From the NCBI GenBank assembly GCA_943330235.2, contig CALQGY020000025.1:1-35787 (forward strand): a stretch of DNA of 35,787 nt. Direction: 5' to 3'. Position numbers and translations under genes: made by a program. The stretch comes from Candidatus Kuenenia stuttgartensis. Lineage in GTDB: Bacteria > Gemmatimonadota > Gemmatimonadetes > Gemmatimonadales > Gemmatimonadaceae. Of this stretch, positions 16,603 to 25,334 are shown piece after piece. Every line of letters starts with the position of its first letter. The first letter of the stretch is position 1. The notes beneath the pieces are model-generated. The model searched no databases. It saw only the letters and a list, made by a program, of their open reading frames with translations, and was not told where the DNA came from.

Positions 16603-18092
16603 CACGGCGCACCCGCCTTGGACGACGAAGCACCGATGGCCGCCGCGACCTTCGCGCCGACGCAGCGCCCCAGCGTCAGGCCGGCGCTGTTGCCCGACGG
16701 ATAATGAATCCCGCCGTAGATCCGGGACATCCCGGCCTCTTCGCTCGCGGCCTGAAAGGAGGGGAAGTGTCGCACGGAATGTCCGATGGAAATACTGGTA
16801 CTGTCGGTGAAGGGCGTCGCGCCAATGAGCGCCGTGATCACCGTGGCCGCCGCGGATGACTGCGTGGAATGTCCCGCCGGATGCTCAGGGAACGGCGGCG
16901 TCGGGATGAGCGGTTCCCACGTCGAATCCATGACGCGACGAATGTAGGTACGCGGGCGCAGCAGGTTGTACTGATACTTGTAGCCCCAGGCGGCAATGAA
17001 GGCGTCGGCCTGCGAGATCGCGGTGGCCAGCACCAGTCGTGCCGCCGCGTCGGCATCGAGATGACGCTCGCTGATCATCTGCCCGGCGATGGACAACCAG
17101 TGTCCCACCGGCGTTCCCGATTCGCCCGCATTGTCAGCCCAGTAGTAGGCGATGGTTTTTTGTTCGGGGGTGAGCGATGCCTTCGCGTCGACGACGGCGC
17201 GGGCCATGGCCCGCAGCGGCGCGGCGCTGTCGGTGGCGTACGGCAGCGCGTCCGGGATCGGGCACGCGTTCCACGCCGTCAGTACAAACGGGCGCACTTC
17301 GCGCCAATACGGTTCGGTCGCCCCGGCCATGTTGGCCGCGGGCATCGTCTTCGCCCCAGCGGCCTTCGGGCGGCTCATGATGAGGCCACGCTCGCTCACG
17401 TTCGAGGTGCGCTGCTGATTGGCCGGATTATCCAGCGCGACGAACTCACTCGCCCCGGACAGATTCTGCGTCGCATAGATCGTGGCCGGCGCATCGTTGT
17501 ACCACAATCCGTCCCCAACCGGCGGGACATATGGTCGTCCGCGCGTGCCGGCAAAGCCGTCAGTGTTTGACCACGCCACAATGGCCAGCCCAATACGCCG
17601 CCCCAGCGAATCGGAGCGCGCCCGCCTGTCCGCAGACAGACCACCCGTCACCCGCGCCGTCACCAGCGAATCGGCCAGACGGGCTAACTGTGCCCGCGTC
17701 GTCGCAAGCCCCTCGCGCATGAGCGAGTCAACCACCACCCGTTCGGCGGCCATCGCCACCACGGTCGCATCCACCGACGACGCATCCGCGGCCCGCGGCA
17801 GCACCGGAATGCCGTTCAGCGCGCCATCGAGCGCGGGAAGCGCCGGATGCGCGGCGGCCAGCCCGGCGTACAGAGCGGTGAACACATACGCGGACAGACG
17901 CGAGGCGACCGGCGGGGACAGCCGCTCCACGCGAATGGCGCCGTACAGCGAATGCACCCACTCGGAGACCACGCGCGGATCGGTCGCCGCCGTGCGCGAA
18001 CACGACGTCTGGGTGCCAAGGGTCGCGCACAGGAGCGCGACGATCCGCATCGCGGGGGCGCGCGATACACAGCGTGTCCGCAAGAATGTCAT
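16602..18092 (-). CDS. Vanadium-dependent haloperoxidase / PAP2-like exported protein
   Basis: A 496-aa protein with an N-terminal export signal; Cys31 is possibly lipidated, but the lipobox is poor. The C-terminal helical PAP2/haloperoxidase domain carries all three signature motifs: Lys372 with Arg379-Pro380 (KYQYNLLRP), PAGHS with His408, and SRIYGGIHYPSG with Ser456, Arg457 and His463. These bind vanadate or phosphate; the two His residues would be the vanadium ligand and the acid-base. Whether it halogenates or acts as a phosphatase cannot be told. It is followed in overlap by the FG-GAP/UnbV lipoprotein gene, suggesting a functional pair. ATG 18092 is taken; ATG 18050 would give a shorter signal. 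The open frame further upstream runs into a divergent promoter region. Confidence 0.85.
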   Translation of the reverse strand: MTFLRTRCVSRAPAMRIVALLCATLGTQTSCSRTAATDPRVVSEWVHSLYGAIRVERLSPPVASRLSAYVFTALYAGLAAAHPALPALDGALNGIPVLPRAADASSVDATVVAMAAERVVVDSLMREGLATTRAQLARLADSLVTARVTGGLSADRRARSDSLGRRIGLAIVAWSNTDGFAGTRGRPYVPPVGDGLWYNDAPATIYATQNLSGASEFVALDNPANQQRTSNVSERGLIMSRPKAAGAKTMPAANMAGATEPYWREVRPFVLTAWNACPIPDALPYATDSAAPLRAMARAVVDAKASLTPEQKTIAYYWADNAGESGTPVGHWLSIAGQMISERHLDADAAARLVLATAISQADAFIAAWGYKYQYNLLRPRTYIRRVMDSTWEPLIPTPPFPEHPAGHSTQSSAAATVITALIGATPFTDSTSISIGHSVRHFPSFQAASEEAGMSRIYGGIHYPSGNSAGLTLGRCVGAKVAAAIGASSSKAGAP

Positions 18093-18232
18093 GACGGCCT
18101 GAGGAGAAGCGGGAACGTGGGTCGACGGCGAGGGGGTGGGTCGTCGGTCGGGCTGTCTGGCCCGGCCTCCGGTGGCACCATAGCTTGAATCTACTGAATG
18201 TGTCGCCACTCCCTCCCGTCGCGCCCTGCTTC

Positions 18233-21200
18233 GTGAAGATCTCCCGCTGCGCCGCCGTCTCCCGGTCGGTCGCCCGATTGGTCGCTCGGTCGGTCGCCCG
18301 GTCGGTCGCCCGATCGGTCGTCCGCGCCGTCGGGCTCTGCATGCTGCTGATGGCCGTGCCGTCCGCTCCCGCCGGCGCGCAGAGCGGCGACGGCGAGGTG
18401 CGTGGTGTCGTGCGCGACAGCAGCTCCGGCCAACCCGTTGCCGGGGCGGTGGTGCTCGCACTGGATGCCGTGGGGCAGACGCTCAGCCGGACCATCACCG
18501 GTCAGCGCGGGCAGTACCGGCTCACGCGTCCGCCGGCCACGATGCTCGTCCGTGCCGTGCGCCTGGGCTTTCGCCCCACCACCGAGCGCCTGCCGCTGGT
18601 CCGCGCCGAGCTGCTGACGCTCGACCTGACGCTGGTGACCGTCGCGCGCAGCCTCGAGACGATTGACGTGGCCGCCGCGCGCGGCTGCCCCGCGCGTACC
18701 GATCGCGCCGACGCGTACGCGCTGCTCGATCAGGCGCGTGCCGGACTGCTGGCGACGGTCGTGGCCCGCGAGCGGCAACCCGCCCGTCTGCATGTGCTCC
18801 GCTTTGAGCGCCTGCTCGATCTCGATGGCCTGAACATCGAGCGGCAATTCGTGCACAGTGATTCGTCCCTCAACGCCACGACCTCGTTCAACGCGGTCCA
18901 GAGCGCGGTCGACTTCGTCGTGCGGGGCTTTCGCGCGGGGACCGCGGGGCAATACACGTATTACGGCCCGGACGCCGAGGTCCTGCTCGACGAGCGGTTC
19001 CAACGGGGGTACTGCTTCAGCATCGCCACCTCGGATACATCGCGTCGCTCGCAGGTGGGGCTGCGGTTCACCCCCGCCAGCCGGCGCGACGGACGCGTGG
19101 ACATCGACGGGACCCTCTGGGTGGACACGGTGGCCCGCGCGCTCCACGACATCGACTTCCGCTATGTCGGGGTGGAGGCGCTGGCCGAGGCGTTCAACGC
19201 CGGCGGACGCGTCGGGTTTCGCACCCTCCCCAGCGGGGTGCCCTTCATCGATCAGTGGTCGCTGCGCATTGTCGGCGCCCCCGATACGCTCGTCACCGAC
19301 GGCGGCTTGTCGTCGCAGGTGTACGCCATCCGCGAGGTCGGCGGCGAACTGGCCAGCGCCCGGTGGCCCGATGGTCAGGCGTGGACCGGCCCCCTCAGTA
19401 CGGTGCACCTCACCGCCGTTTCGCGCGCCGGAGAACCCGCCAGCGGCGCCACGCTGGTATTCGTCGGGACCGACTACCGCACCACGACCGACGCGAACGG
19501 ACGTGCCACGGTGAACGCGGTACTGCCCGGACCGTACACGGTGCTGGTCGACGACCCGCTCCTGCAACCCATCGGCGTGGCCATCCCCACCGGCCGCTCG
19601 CTCACGGCGCGACGCGCGTCGGCCGCGCTGGTACGCGTGGAGGTCCCCACCGCGTTGCAATACGTCAGCAGTCTGTGCGACCGCGATCGCCAGCCGCTGC
19701 AGGCCAACGAGGCGTGGCTGCTGGCGCGCGTGGTGGCCAGCGACGGACGCCCCGTGGCGGGCTCCAAATGGCGCGTCAGCGAAGCGGACGGCTCACGGTG
19801 GCGAACGGTGTCAGAAAACGGCCTGACGGGCTCCAATGGCCTTATAGCGCTCTGCCGCGGCCTGGAGCGCAACCGCTCGGTGGAGGTCGCCGCGTGGCGC
19901 GATCCCAAAGACGCCATCCGCGTCCAACGTTTGCTCACCGACGCGCTCACCGTCGTGAACGTGCCGCTGCCCACCCTCGCCGTGCTCGCCTCCATGCCCG
20001 CCTCCACGGGCGACGCAAGCGGTAACGAGGCTCGCGGCTCCACGAAGACCGCGAGCCAGAACGCAATCCGCGTGGTGGTGGGTGGCACGGTGCGCGACTC
20101 GGCCTCGGGCGCGCTTGTGCCGGACGCCCGCATCACGTTCCTCGGCACGCGCATTGAGGGCGCGTCCGATTCGTCGGGCGCCTTCACCGTGGGCGGCCTT
20201 CCCGTCGGCACGCACACGGTGGAGGTCAGCACGCCGTGGCTCGACTCCATCGGTGCCGTCAGCCGCACCGCCGTAACACTGGCCAACAACCCGGCACCGC
20301 TGTCCCTCTTCGTGCCGTCACTCTCCGCCGTAATGGCGTCCGCCTGTGGCGCGGCAGACATCCCGGGCGCGGTGGTTGGCCGAGTGGCGCTGCGCGCGGC
20401 CATGCCGGACGCGAATGCGAGCGCGAATGCGAGCGCGAATGCGAGCGCGAATGCGAGCGCGAATGCGAGCGCGAATGCGAGTGCGAGCGCGAATGCCGCC
20501 ATGTTGGACGGGCTCCGCGTGGTTGTGGAGTGGGCCGAACCGATGCGCGACAGTCTGCCGCCGCGACTCACGTGGATGGGCGGTCCCGTGGACGACCGCG
20601 GCACGTTCCGCATTTGTGGCGTACCGACCGACACGCCACTCATACTCCGCGTGGAAGCCGATCGCGCGCTCGACGTCGGCGCCACGCCGGTGCGCGCGCG
20701 CATCGCGGCCGATCGGCGATTCGCCCGCGCCGATCTCCAACTCGACGCCACGGTGGTCACGCTGGCGACCTTCGCAGGCACCGTGCTGGCGGACACCACG
20801 GGCACACCGCTCGAGAACGCAGAAGTCACGCTCACGGATCTCGCACGCACCGTCCGCACCGATCGGCGCGGCGCCTTCCGCTTTCACGACATTCCGCTGG
20901 GGCCGCATCTCGTGAGCGTCAAGCGCGTTGGCTACGCGCCGATGCTCACGTCCATCAACTTTGAGAACAACCGGGCCATCGCGCAGCGCGTCCTGCTGAA
21001 TAAGGCCACCACGCTAGCCGCCGTCAGCGTGACCGCCGGTGGACTCCCCGCGGCCTTCGAAGAACGCCGCGCCCTCGGTCTCGGTCACTTCGTCACGACC
21101 GCCGATTTGGACAAGTCCGGCGACCGACGACTCTCGGATGTGCTGGCGACCGTGTCCGGCTTCTCGGCCGTGTCCGGCCGCGGCGGCAACGGCTGGGTGG

Positions 21201-21574
21201 TGGGCAAGCGTGCCCCGCAACACATCAAACCCACCGGCGTGTCCACCGGCCCGGCCGGCTCCGCGGTGCAATGCGGCCCCAGGTCCAACACCCCCTGCAC
21301 GTTCGACGACAACGATCTGCGCGAACAAGGGTACTATTGCCCCAACGCCGCCGAACGCATGCAGGGGCTTGAGTGCGCGTGCTATTCGCAGATCTTCGTC
21401 GACAACCAGTTGATGAATCGCGGCCGCCCCACCGAACCGTTTGACATCAACAGCATTCCTGCGCGCGATATCGCCGGGGTGGAGTTCTACGCCTCCGCCG
21501 CGCAAACACCCGGCCAGTACAGCGAACTGAATGCGCGCTGTGGCGTCATGCTCATCTGGACCCGACGACGATAG
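18233..21574 (+). CDS. Giant barrel-less TonB-plug protein P2 with multiple beta-sandwich domains
   Basis: About 1113 aa. The signal region has an Arg-rich repeat n-region, then the hydrophobic core GLCMLLMAV and an APAGAQ cut site near residue 50. A carboxypeptidase-regulatory-like domain follows (about 53-140). Next is a beta-rich region (about 145-380) resembling the domain seen after such domains in related proteins (DGTLWVDT..., ALHDIDFRYVG). Further carboxypeptidase-like sandwiches lie at about 395-455, 500-580, 610-690, 700-820 (with the ANAS repeat) and 835-920. A plug-like domain (about 940-1113) ends CGVMLIWTRRR. The plug holds a Cys-rich insertion. There is no barrel. The start is uncertain: GTG 18233 is chosen, and GTG 18200 or TTG 18185 are possible. 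It diverges from the haloperoxidase gene. Function unknown. Confidence 0.75.
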   Translation: MKISRCAAVSRSVARLVARSVARSVARSVVRAVGLCMLLMAVPSAPAGAQSGDGEVRGVVRDSSSGQPVAGAVVLALDAVGQTLSRTITGQRGQYRLTRPPATMLVRAVRLGFRPTTERLPLVRAELLTLDLTLVTVARSLETIDVAAARGCPARTDRADAYALLDQARAGLLATVVARERQPARLHVLRFERLLDLDGLNIERQFVHSDSSLNATTSFNAVQSAVDFVVRGFRAGTAGQYTYYGPDAEVLLDERFQRGYCFSIATSDTSRRSQVGLRFTPASRRDGRVDIDGTLWVDTVARALHDIDFRYVGVEALAEAFNAGGRVGFRTLPSGVPFIDQWSLRIVGAPDTLVTDGGLSSQVYAIREVGGELASARWPDGQAWTGPLSTVHLTAVSRAGEPASGATLVFVGTDYRTTTDANGRATVNAVLPGPYTVLVDDPLLQPIGVAIPTGRSLTARRASAALVRVEVPTALQYVSSLCDRDRQPLQANEAWLLARVVASDGRPVAGSKWRVSEADGSRWRTVSENGLTGSNGLIALCRGLERNRSVEVAAWRDPKDAIRVQRLLTDALTVVNVPLPTLAVLASMPASTGDASGNEARGSTKTASQNAIRVVVGGTVRDSASGALVPDARITFLGTRIEGASDSSGAFTVGGLPVGTHTVEVSTPWLDSIGAVSRTAVTLANNPAPLSLFVPSLSAVMASACGAADIPGAVVGRVALRAAMPDANASANASANASANASANASANASASANAAMLDGLRVVVEWAEPMRDSLPPRLTWMGGPVDDRGTFRICGVPTDTPLILRVEADRALDVGATPVRARIAADRRFARADLQLDATVVTLATFAGTVLADTTGTPLENAEVTLTDLARTVRTDRRGAFRFHDIPLGPHLVSVKRVGYAPMLTSINFENNRAIAQRVLLNKATTLAAVSVTAGGLPAAFEERRALGLGHFVTTADLDKSGDRRLSDVLATVSGFSAVSGRGGNGWVVGKRAPQHIKPTGVSTGPAGSAVQCGPRSNTPCTFDDNDLREQGYYCPNAAERMQGLECACYSQIFVDNQLMNRGRPTEPFDINSIPARDIAGVEFYASAAQTPGQYSELNARCGVMLIWTRRR
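18263..18322 (+). repeat. 12-bp x 5 tandem repeat in the signal-peptide region of P2
   Basis: Five units close to CGGTCGGTCGCC encode RSVA-type tetrapeptides (RSVA, RLVA, RSVA, RSVA, RSVV), with a partial sixth unit. Arg falls at every fourth residue just before the hydrophobic core of the signal peptide. The 12-bp unit keeps frame whatever the copy number. Confidence 0.85.
20411..20482 (+). repeat. 12-bp x 6 tandem repeat encoding (Ala-Asn-Ala-Ser)6
   Basis: Six units of GCGAATGCGAGC, the last ending GT, encode residues about 727-750 of P2, followed by a degenerate partial unit. It forms a flexible low-complexity insertion within one of the beta-sandwich domains. The near-perfect DNA identity suggests recent expansion by slippage. 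Confidence 0.95.
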
Positions 21575-21636
21575 CCTTCGTGCATACTATTCAACGAACA
21601 TCACGGCCCCTCCCCGCCCCCGCTCCGGAGTCTCTC

Positions 21637-22185
21637 ATGCGCCGCCTGCTCTTACTGACGTTGTTCCCGCTTGCTGCGTGCGCCTCGTCGGCGGCGTCTA
21701 CGGCGGCGCGGCCATCGGCACGCCCCTCATCGCAAACGATGGGTGGTGCGGACGTTGGTTCCATTACCATCAGCGCGTCGTCAACCGCCGATGTCTCGCA
21801 CCTCGCGTACTCGGCCGACGCGGTGTGGCGGATTCTTCCCTCGGTGTTCGACTCGGTGGGGATTCCGCTCACCATCATCGATCAAGCGAAGAAGCAGATC
21901 GGCAATGGCGGCTATAAGACGCGCCAGCGGCTCGGCAAAGTGTCGCTCAGCCGCTATCTCGATTGCGGCAACACGCAGATCGGTCCGAACGCCGATTCCT
22001 ACGATGTTTTTCTGAGCGTCATCACGACGGTGACGCCGGAGGGCGCCAGCGGCGCGGCACTCTCCACCATCGTGGATGCCCAGGCACGGCCAGCTACCTA
22101 CAATCAGGCCTACTCGCGCTGCTCTTCCAAAGGCGGCATCGAGATTCGCATTGCCGACATCGTCAAGGCGAGGCTCGCCCGTTGA
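21637..22185 (+). CDS. Small lipoprotein between P2 and P3
   Basis: A 182-aa protein. A short lipoprotein signal ends in PLAAC (Cys15), followed by a Ser/Ala linker (about 16-45) and a compact mixed alpha/beta domain. It starts with AYSADAVWRILPSVFDSVGI and has two cysteines (LDCGN, SRCSS) that may pair. I do not recognise the family. The hydrophobic and charged pattern suggests a small periplasmic domain tethered to a membrane. ATG 21637 has CGGAG about 8 nt upstream, so it is preferred to the earlier in-frame ATG. Its stop overlaps a possible TTG start of P3, so coupling with P3 is likely. Confidence 0.75.
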   Translation: MRRLLLLTLFPLAACASSAASTAARPSARPSSQTMGGADVGSITISASSTADVSHLAYSADAVWRILPSVFDSVGIPLTIIDQAKKQIGNGGYKTRQRLGKVSLSRYLDCGNTQIGPNADSYDVFLSVITTVTPEGASGAALSTIVDAQARPATYNQAYSRCSSKGGIEIRIADIVKARLAR

Positions 22186-22217
22186 GATCGCGCGTGAGAT
22201 CGCGGTTGAGATCACGC
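22182..22217 (+). repeat. 12-bp x 3 tandem repeat with a start codon in each unit
   Basis: TTGAGATCGCGC, GTGAGATCGCGG and TTGAGATCACGC are tandem units. The following GTGAATCCACGT is a degenerate fourth. Each begins with an in-frame TTG or GTG and encodes RSR-type residues ahead of the P3 signal core. The first unit overlaps the upstream stop. Confidence 0.8.
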
Positions 22218-23615
22218 GTGAATCCACGTATCACGGTGACCGCGCTGCTGTGCCTCGTGGCCGCGCCGGTCGTGGCGCACGCGCAGGCGCAGGCGCACGC
22301 GCAGGCGCCATCGCAGTCGACAGCGCGGGTGACGGTGACCGGTCTGGCGTTTGACAGTCTGCGCGGCGTACCGCTGGCGAATGCATTCGTCACCGTCGCC
22401 GAGCGCTCGCGCAGCACGACCAGCGACGCGAAGGGGCGTTTCACGTTCGACACGCTGCCACCGGGTACCTACACGTTTGCGATGCAGCATGCGGTGTTCG
22501 ACAGTCTCGGGCTATCGGGTGCCACCACGAGGGCGGTCGTTACCGACGGGAAGGCGCTCGTCACGCTGGCGCTGCCGTCGTTTGCAACGTTCTGGCGCGC
22601 GGTGTGCGGCGGCATTCCGGTCGCGGCGGCGGATAGCGGCTTGGTATACGGCAACGTCCGCGATGCCAGAAAGCAGAGTCCTGTGCCGCAGGCGTCTGTT
22701 GAGGTGTCTTGGCTGGATCTGGTAAACCTCGGCACCAAGCAGGCCAGCAACTTCACGCAGCGCCGCTGGAAAAATGAAACGCAGGCCGATGCGCAGGGCG
22801 GATACGCCGTCTGCGGGGTGCCGCTGCAGACACCGCTGCAAGTGCGGGCCAGCTACCTCGCGAATCGCACGGGCACCCTCGATCTGACGCCCAGCCCCGA
22901 TCGCGTACGCCGCCGCGACCTGATGGTGGCGGGGATGCTACCAGGGGATTCCGCGCTACGCGGCGCCATCGGCGGCGTTGTCACCGATCACGATGGAATG
23001 CCCGTCGCCGGCGTACGCGTCATCGTCGATGATCAGCACGAGACGCGCACCGACATTGACGGGCGCTTCAACCTTCGGGCCATTCCCACGGGCAGTCGGC
23101 AGCTGGATTTCGCGGCCATCGGCATGTCGCCGGTCTCGAATGCGGTTGATGTACTCGTTGGCGACACCGCCTTTGTCTCCGCGACGCTGCGCAAAGTCAC
23201 CAACCTTGAGGCGATGAGCATCACCGCCACCGGTACTCGCCGACGCGCGGCGCTCAATTTCCTGGAGCGACGCAAGCAGGGGTTCGGCTCGTACCTCGAC
23301 TCCACGGCCATCGGGGCGCGCGCCACGCTGTCCGCCGTGTTTAATGGGCTGCCGGGTATCGTGGTGCAGAGCGTGTCGGCCAATGGCCGCCGCTTCAATC
23401 TGTTCCTGCCATCCACCGGAGAGGGGCAGTGCCTTGCCATGTTGTTGGTGGACGGTATTCAGCAAATCGACCACGAGATCCTGAGTACGCTCGCACCACA
23501 GGATCTCGCGGCCGTTGAGGTCTATCAACAACGATTCACCATTCCTACCGAACTGCTCAACCGCGAAATCGGCTGCGGCGTGGTCGCCGTCTGGACCAAG
23601 CGCGCGTTTCGCTAG
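22218..23615 (+). CDS. Barrel-less TonB-plug protein P3
   Basis: About 465 aa. A Sec signal (cleavage about 20, VVAHA) precedes carboxypeptidase-regulatory-like sandwiches at about 35-125, 135-235 and 250-330. A linker LEAMSITATG equivalent to VxVT leads to a plug-like domain with FLERRKQGFGSYL, CLAMLLVDG, AVEVYQ and the terminal strand CGVVAVWTK. It stops four residues after this strand, with no barrel. Cys405 and Cys453 match the cysteine pair of P1, and Cys130 and Cys199 match a second pair in P2. GTG 22218 is one of four possible in-frame starts (22182, 22194, 22206, 22218). The order P2, lipoprotein, P3 suggests an operon built by duplication. Confidence 0.78.
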   Translation: MNPRITVTALLCLVAAPVVAHAQAQAHAQAPSQSTARVTVTGLAFDSLRGVPLANAFVTVAERSRSTTSDAKGRFTFDTLPPGTYTFAMQHAVFDSLGLSGATTRAVVTDGKALVTLALPSFATFWRAVCGGIPVAAADSGLVYGNVRDARKQSPVPQASVEVSWLDLVNLGTKQASNFTQRRWKNETQADAQGGYAVCGVPLQTPLQVRASYLANRTGTLDLTPSPDRVRRRDLMVAGMLPGDSALRGAIGGVVTDHDGMPVAGVRVIVDDQHETRTDIDGRFNLRAIPTGSRQLDFAAIGMSPVSNAVDVLVGDTAFVSATLRKVTNLEAMSITATGTRRRAALNFLERRKQGFGSYLDSTAIGARATLSAVFNGLPGIVVQSVSANGRRFNLFLPSTGEGQCLAMLLVDGIQQIDHEILSTLAPQDLAAVEVYQQRFTIPTELLNREIGCGVVAVWTKRAFR

Positions 23616-23630
23616 CGCCGGGCGCGAGGG

Positions 23631-24215
23631 TCAGCCCGGTCCGCGACCACCGCGGCCGGGCGCACCACCACCACCACCGGCACGCCCGCCCATCTTGGCG
23701 CGCAGCATGTCCTGCATCTCTTCGCGATACTTGGGCAGCAGCGATTCCGCCGTCGGCTTCTGTGCGTCATCCAGCGCGGCGGCCGCATCCTTCGCTGCAG
23801 CATCAAAGCTGCCGCGAATGTCCGCCACCACGCCGTTGAGGGCCTCGCGCGCCAGCACCATCCGCGCCTCGTCTTCCGCCGCCGGCGTCCCCGAGGTGCG
23901 CGGTCGCGCGTCCTTCTTCAGCGAGTCAAGCAGCTTGAAGCGATCGGCGTTGGCGGCCTTGAGCTTCGCATCCGCCTCTTTCATCGCCACCATCTGCGCG
24001 TCCGTAAGCTTGAGGTCCTTCTTCTTGTCGAGGAAGAGCTTGAAGACGCTCACATCCTCAAAGTCTTTTGACGAGATCGTCGGACCGGCAGGCGCCGCCT
24101 TGCTTGCCACCGAATTCCAATCCGTGTCCTTGGAGCCGCCCATCCCGCGCTTCTGCGCGGCCGCGAGCGAGGGGAGCAGTAACAGGGCGGCGAGCGAAAG
24201 CCGAATACGATGCAT
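23631..24215 (-). CDS. Spy/CpxP-like periplasmic protein with Gly-rich tail
   Basis: A 194-aa protein. A clean Sec signal peptide (1-20, ending LAAA) precedes a helical body of charged amphipathic helices containing LKLTDAQMVAMKEADAKL, which resembles the LTxxQ motif of Spy/CpxP periplasmic chaperones. The C-terminus ends in a Gly/Arg-rich tail. It probably acts in the periplasm as a chaperone-like or envelope-stress protein, a role inferred from resemblance only. ATG 24215 has GAGGA 8 nt upstream. It lies 70 bp after the multipass membrane gene on the same strand and converges on P3, 15 bp away. Confidence 0.72.
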   Translation of the reverse strand: MHRIRLSLAALLLLPSLAAAQKRGMGGSKDTDWNSVASKAAPAGPTISSKDFEDVSVFKLFLDKKKDLKLTDAQMVAMKEADAKLKAANADRFKLLDSLKKDARPRTSGTPAAEDEARMVLAREALNGVVADIRGSFDAAAKDAAAALDDAQKPTAESLLPKYREEMQDMLRAKMGGRAGGGGGAPGRGGRGPG

Positions 24216-24285
24216 GACGAAGATCCTCAGGTAAGGCGCGGGGAGACGGGCGCGGGATGGATACTGCGGGCAACTCGTGATGCAG

Positions 24286-25311
24286 TCAGCGGGCCGGCAT
24301 ATGCGCAAAGAGCTGCTGGCGCACCGCAGGGTTACTGATCTTCCACAGCACGCCATCCGTGAAGTAGTGGTGGATGTTGATGAACATCAAGATCAGGATT
24401 GGCGCGGCGCGCCCTGGCTCCTCGCCGAAGGCATTGCCAATGAGCCCCATGAGGGACGCCGGAACGACCTGCGCCACCAAGAGGCTCGCCGCCAGCAGCG
24501 CCACGGCGTAGGCGGCCATGTGCGTCGCGACGGTAGACGCCGTGGCGTGGGGTTTGTGCTGGGTCTGGTTGAGCTCCACCCGCACGGGGAACGCGAGGTA
24601 CTGGATGGAGTGCGCGATCTGAACCCAAAAGAGCGCCTTCGGATCGCGCGCCATCACGGCGTACCACACAAAGAGCGCTATCCACGCCACCATCGCGAGC
24701 CTCGGTGGCGCGTGTCCGGTGCGCTGACGCATACGCAGCAGACCAAACGCCCCCAGGCCAAACGCGATCACACTGGCACCGGTCGCGAGTTGATAGATCC
24801 ACATGACGCGTGATGGATCACGCAGTTGGGTGAAGAGAAACCATGCCAGATGCCACGCCAGCAGAATGCGCAGGCTCGTGCGGATCAGTCGGCGTTCCGT
24901 TACATCGAACGCGCGCCCGTCCAGATACGCGTAGGAGGCCATCATCCCCCACACCTGCCCCGTGTAATGCCACGCGAGGTAGACGCTGGATATGGTGATG
25001 AACACATACACCATCGCCTGCGACTCCTGCGCCTGCCACACCGCCAGCATCATGTACACCACCATGATGAGCGGGATGTAGAGGGTGGCCCACTTATGCC
25101 GCAGGATCATGGCTCGGCTACCGTACACGATGCGGTACGAGGCGAGGAAGTGCGGCATGTTGATGAGGGTCGCGATCCACGCCTGCACGCCGGCACCGAT
25201 CAGCACCAGATCGGTCCTTCCGCTGAGCAGGAGCGGCACCATCACCAAGATGGACAGCCCGCCGACGCACAGGAAATCGACGGTGGGCGAGATGATGGAG
25301 GGGCGACGCAT
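24286..25311 (-). CDS. Multipass membrane protein with conserved-looking His motifs
   Basis: A 341-aa integral membrane protein with about eight hydrophobic segments. I cannot name the family. Histidines sit within or next to helices in motif-like settings: NMPHFLASY (His54), AWHYTGQVWG (His115), AWHLAW (His154), AHSIQYLAFP (His234) and NIHHYFTDGVLWK (His314, His315). This spread suggests metal or haem binding, as in membrane di-iron enzymes, but that is inference. ATG 25311 is used; an upstream GTG or ATG in the open frame would pass through the terminator hairpin at 25335-25365. It lies downstream of that hairpin, so it probably has its own promoter. Confidence 0.75.
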   Translation of the reverse strand: MRRPSIISPTVDFLCVGGLSILVMVPLLLSGRTDLVLIGAGVQAWIATLINMPHFLASYRIVYGSRAMILRHKWATLYIPLIMVVYMMLAVWQAQESQAMVYVFITISSVYLAWHYTGQVWGMMASYAYLDGRAFDVTERRLIRTSLRILLAWHLAWFLFTQLRDPSRVMWIYQLATGASVIAFGLGAFGLLRMRQRTGHAPPRLAMVAWIALFVWYAVMARDPKALFWVQIAHSIQYLAFPVRVELNQTQHKPHATASTVATHMAAYAVALLAASLLVAQVVPASLMGLIGNAFGEEPGRAAPILILMFINIHHYFTDGVLWKISNPAVRQQLFAHMPAR

Positions 25312-25334
25312 TGGGGCAATTAGCACTAAAGGCA

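Noticed and set aside
20411..20482. Repeat array considered as a CRISPR.
   Set aside because: The units are contiguous 12-mers without spacers and are in frame within a coding region; the same applies to 18263-18322 and 35638-35709.
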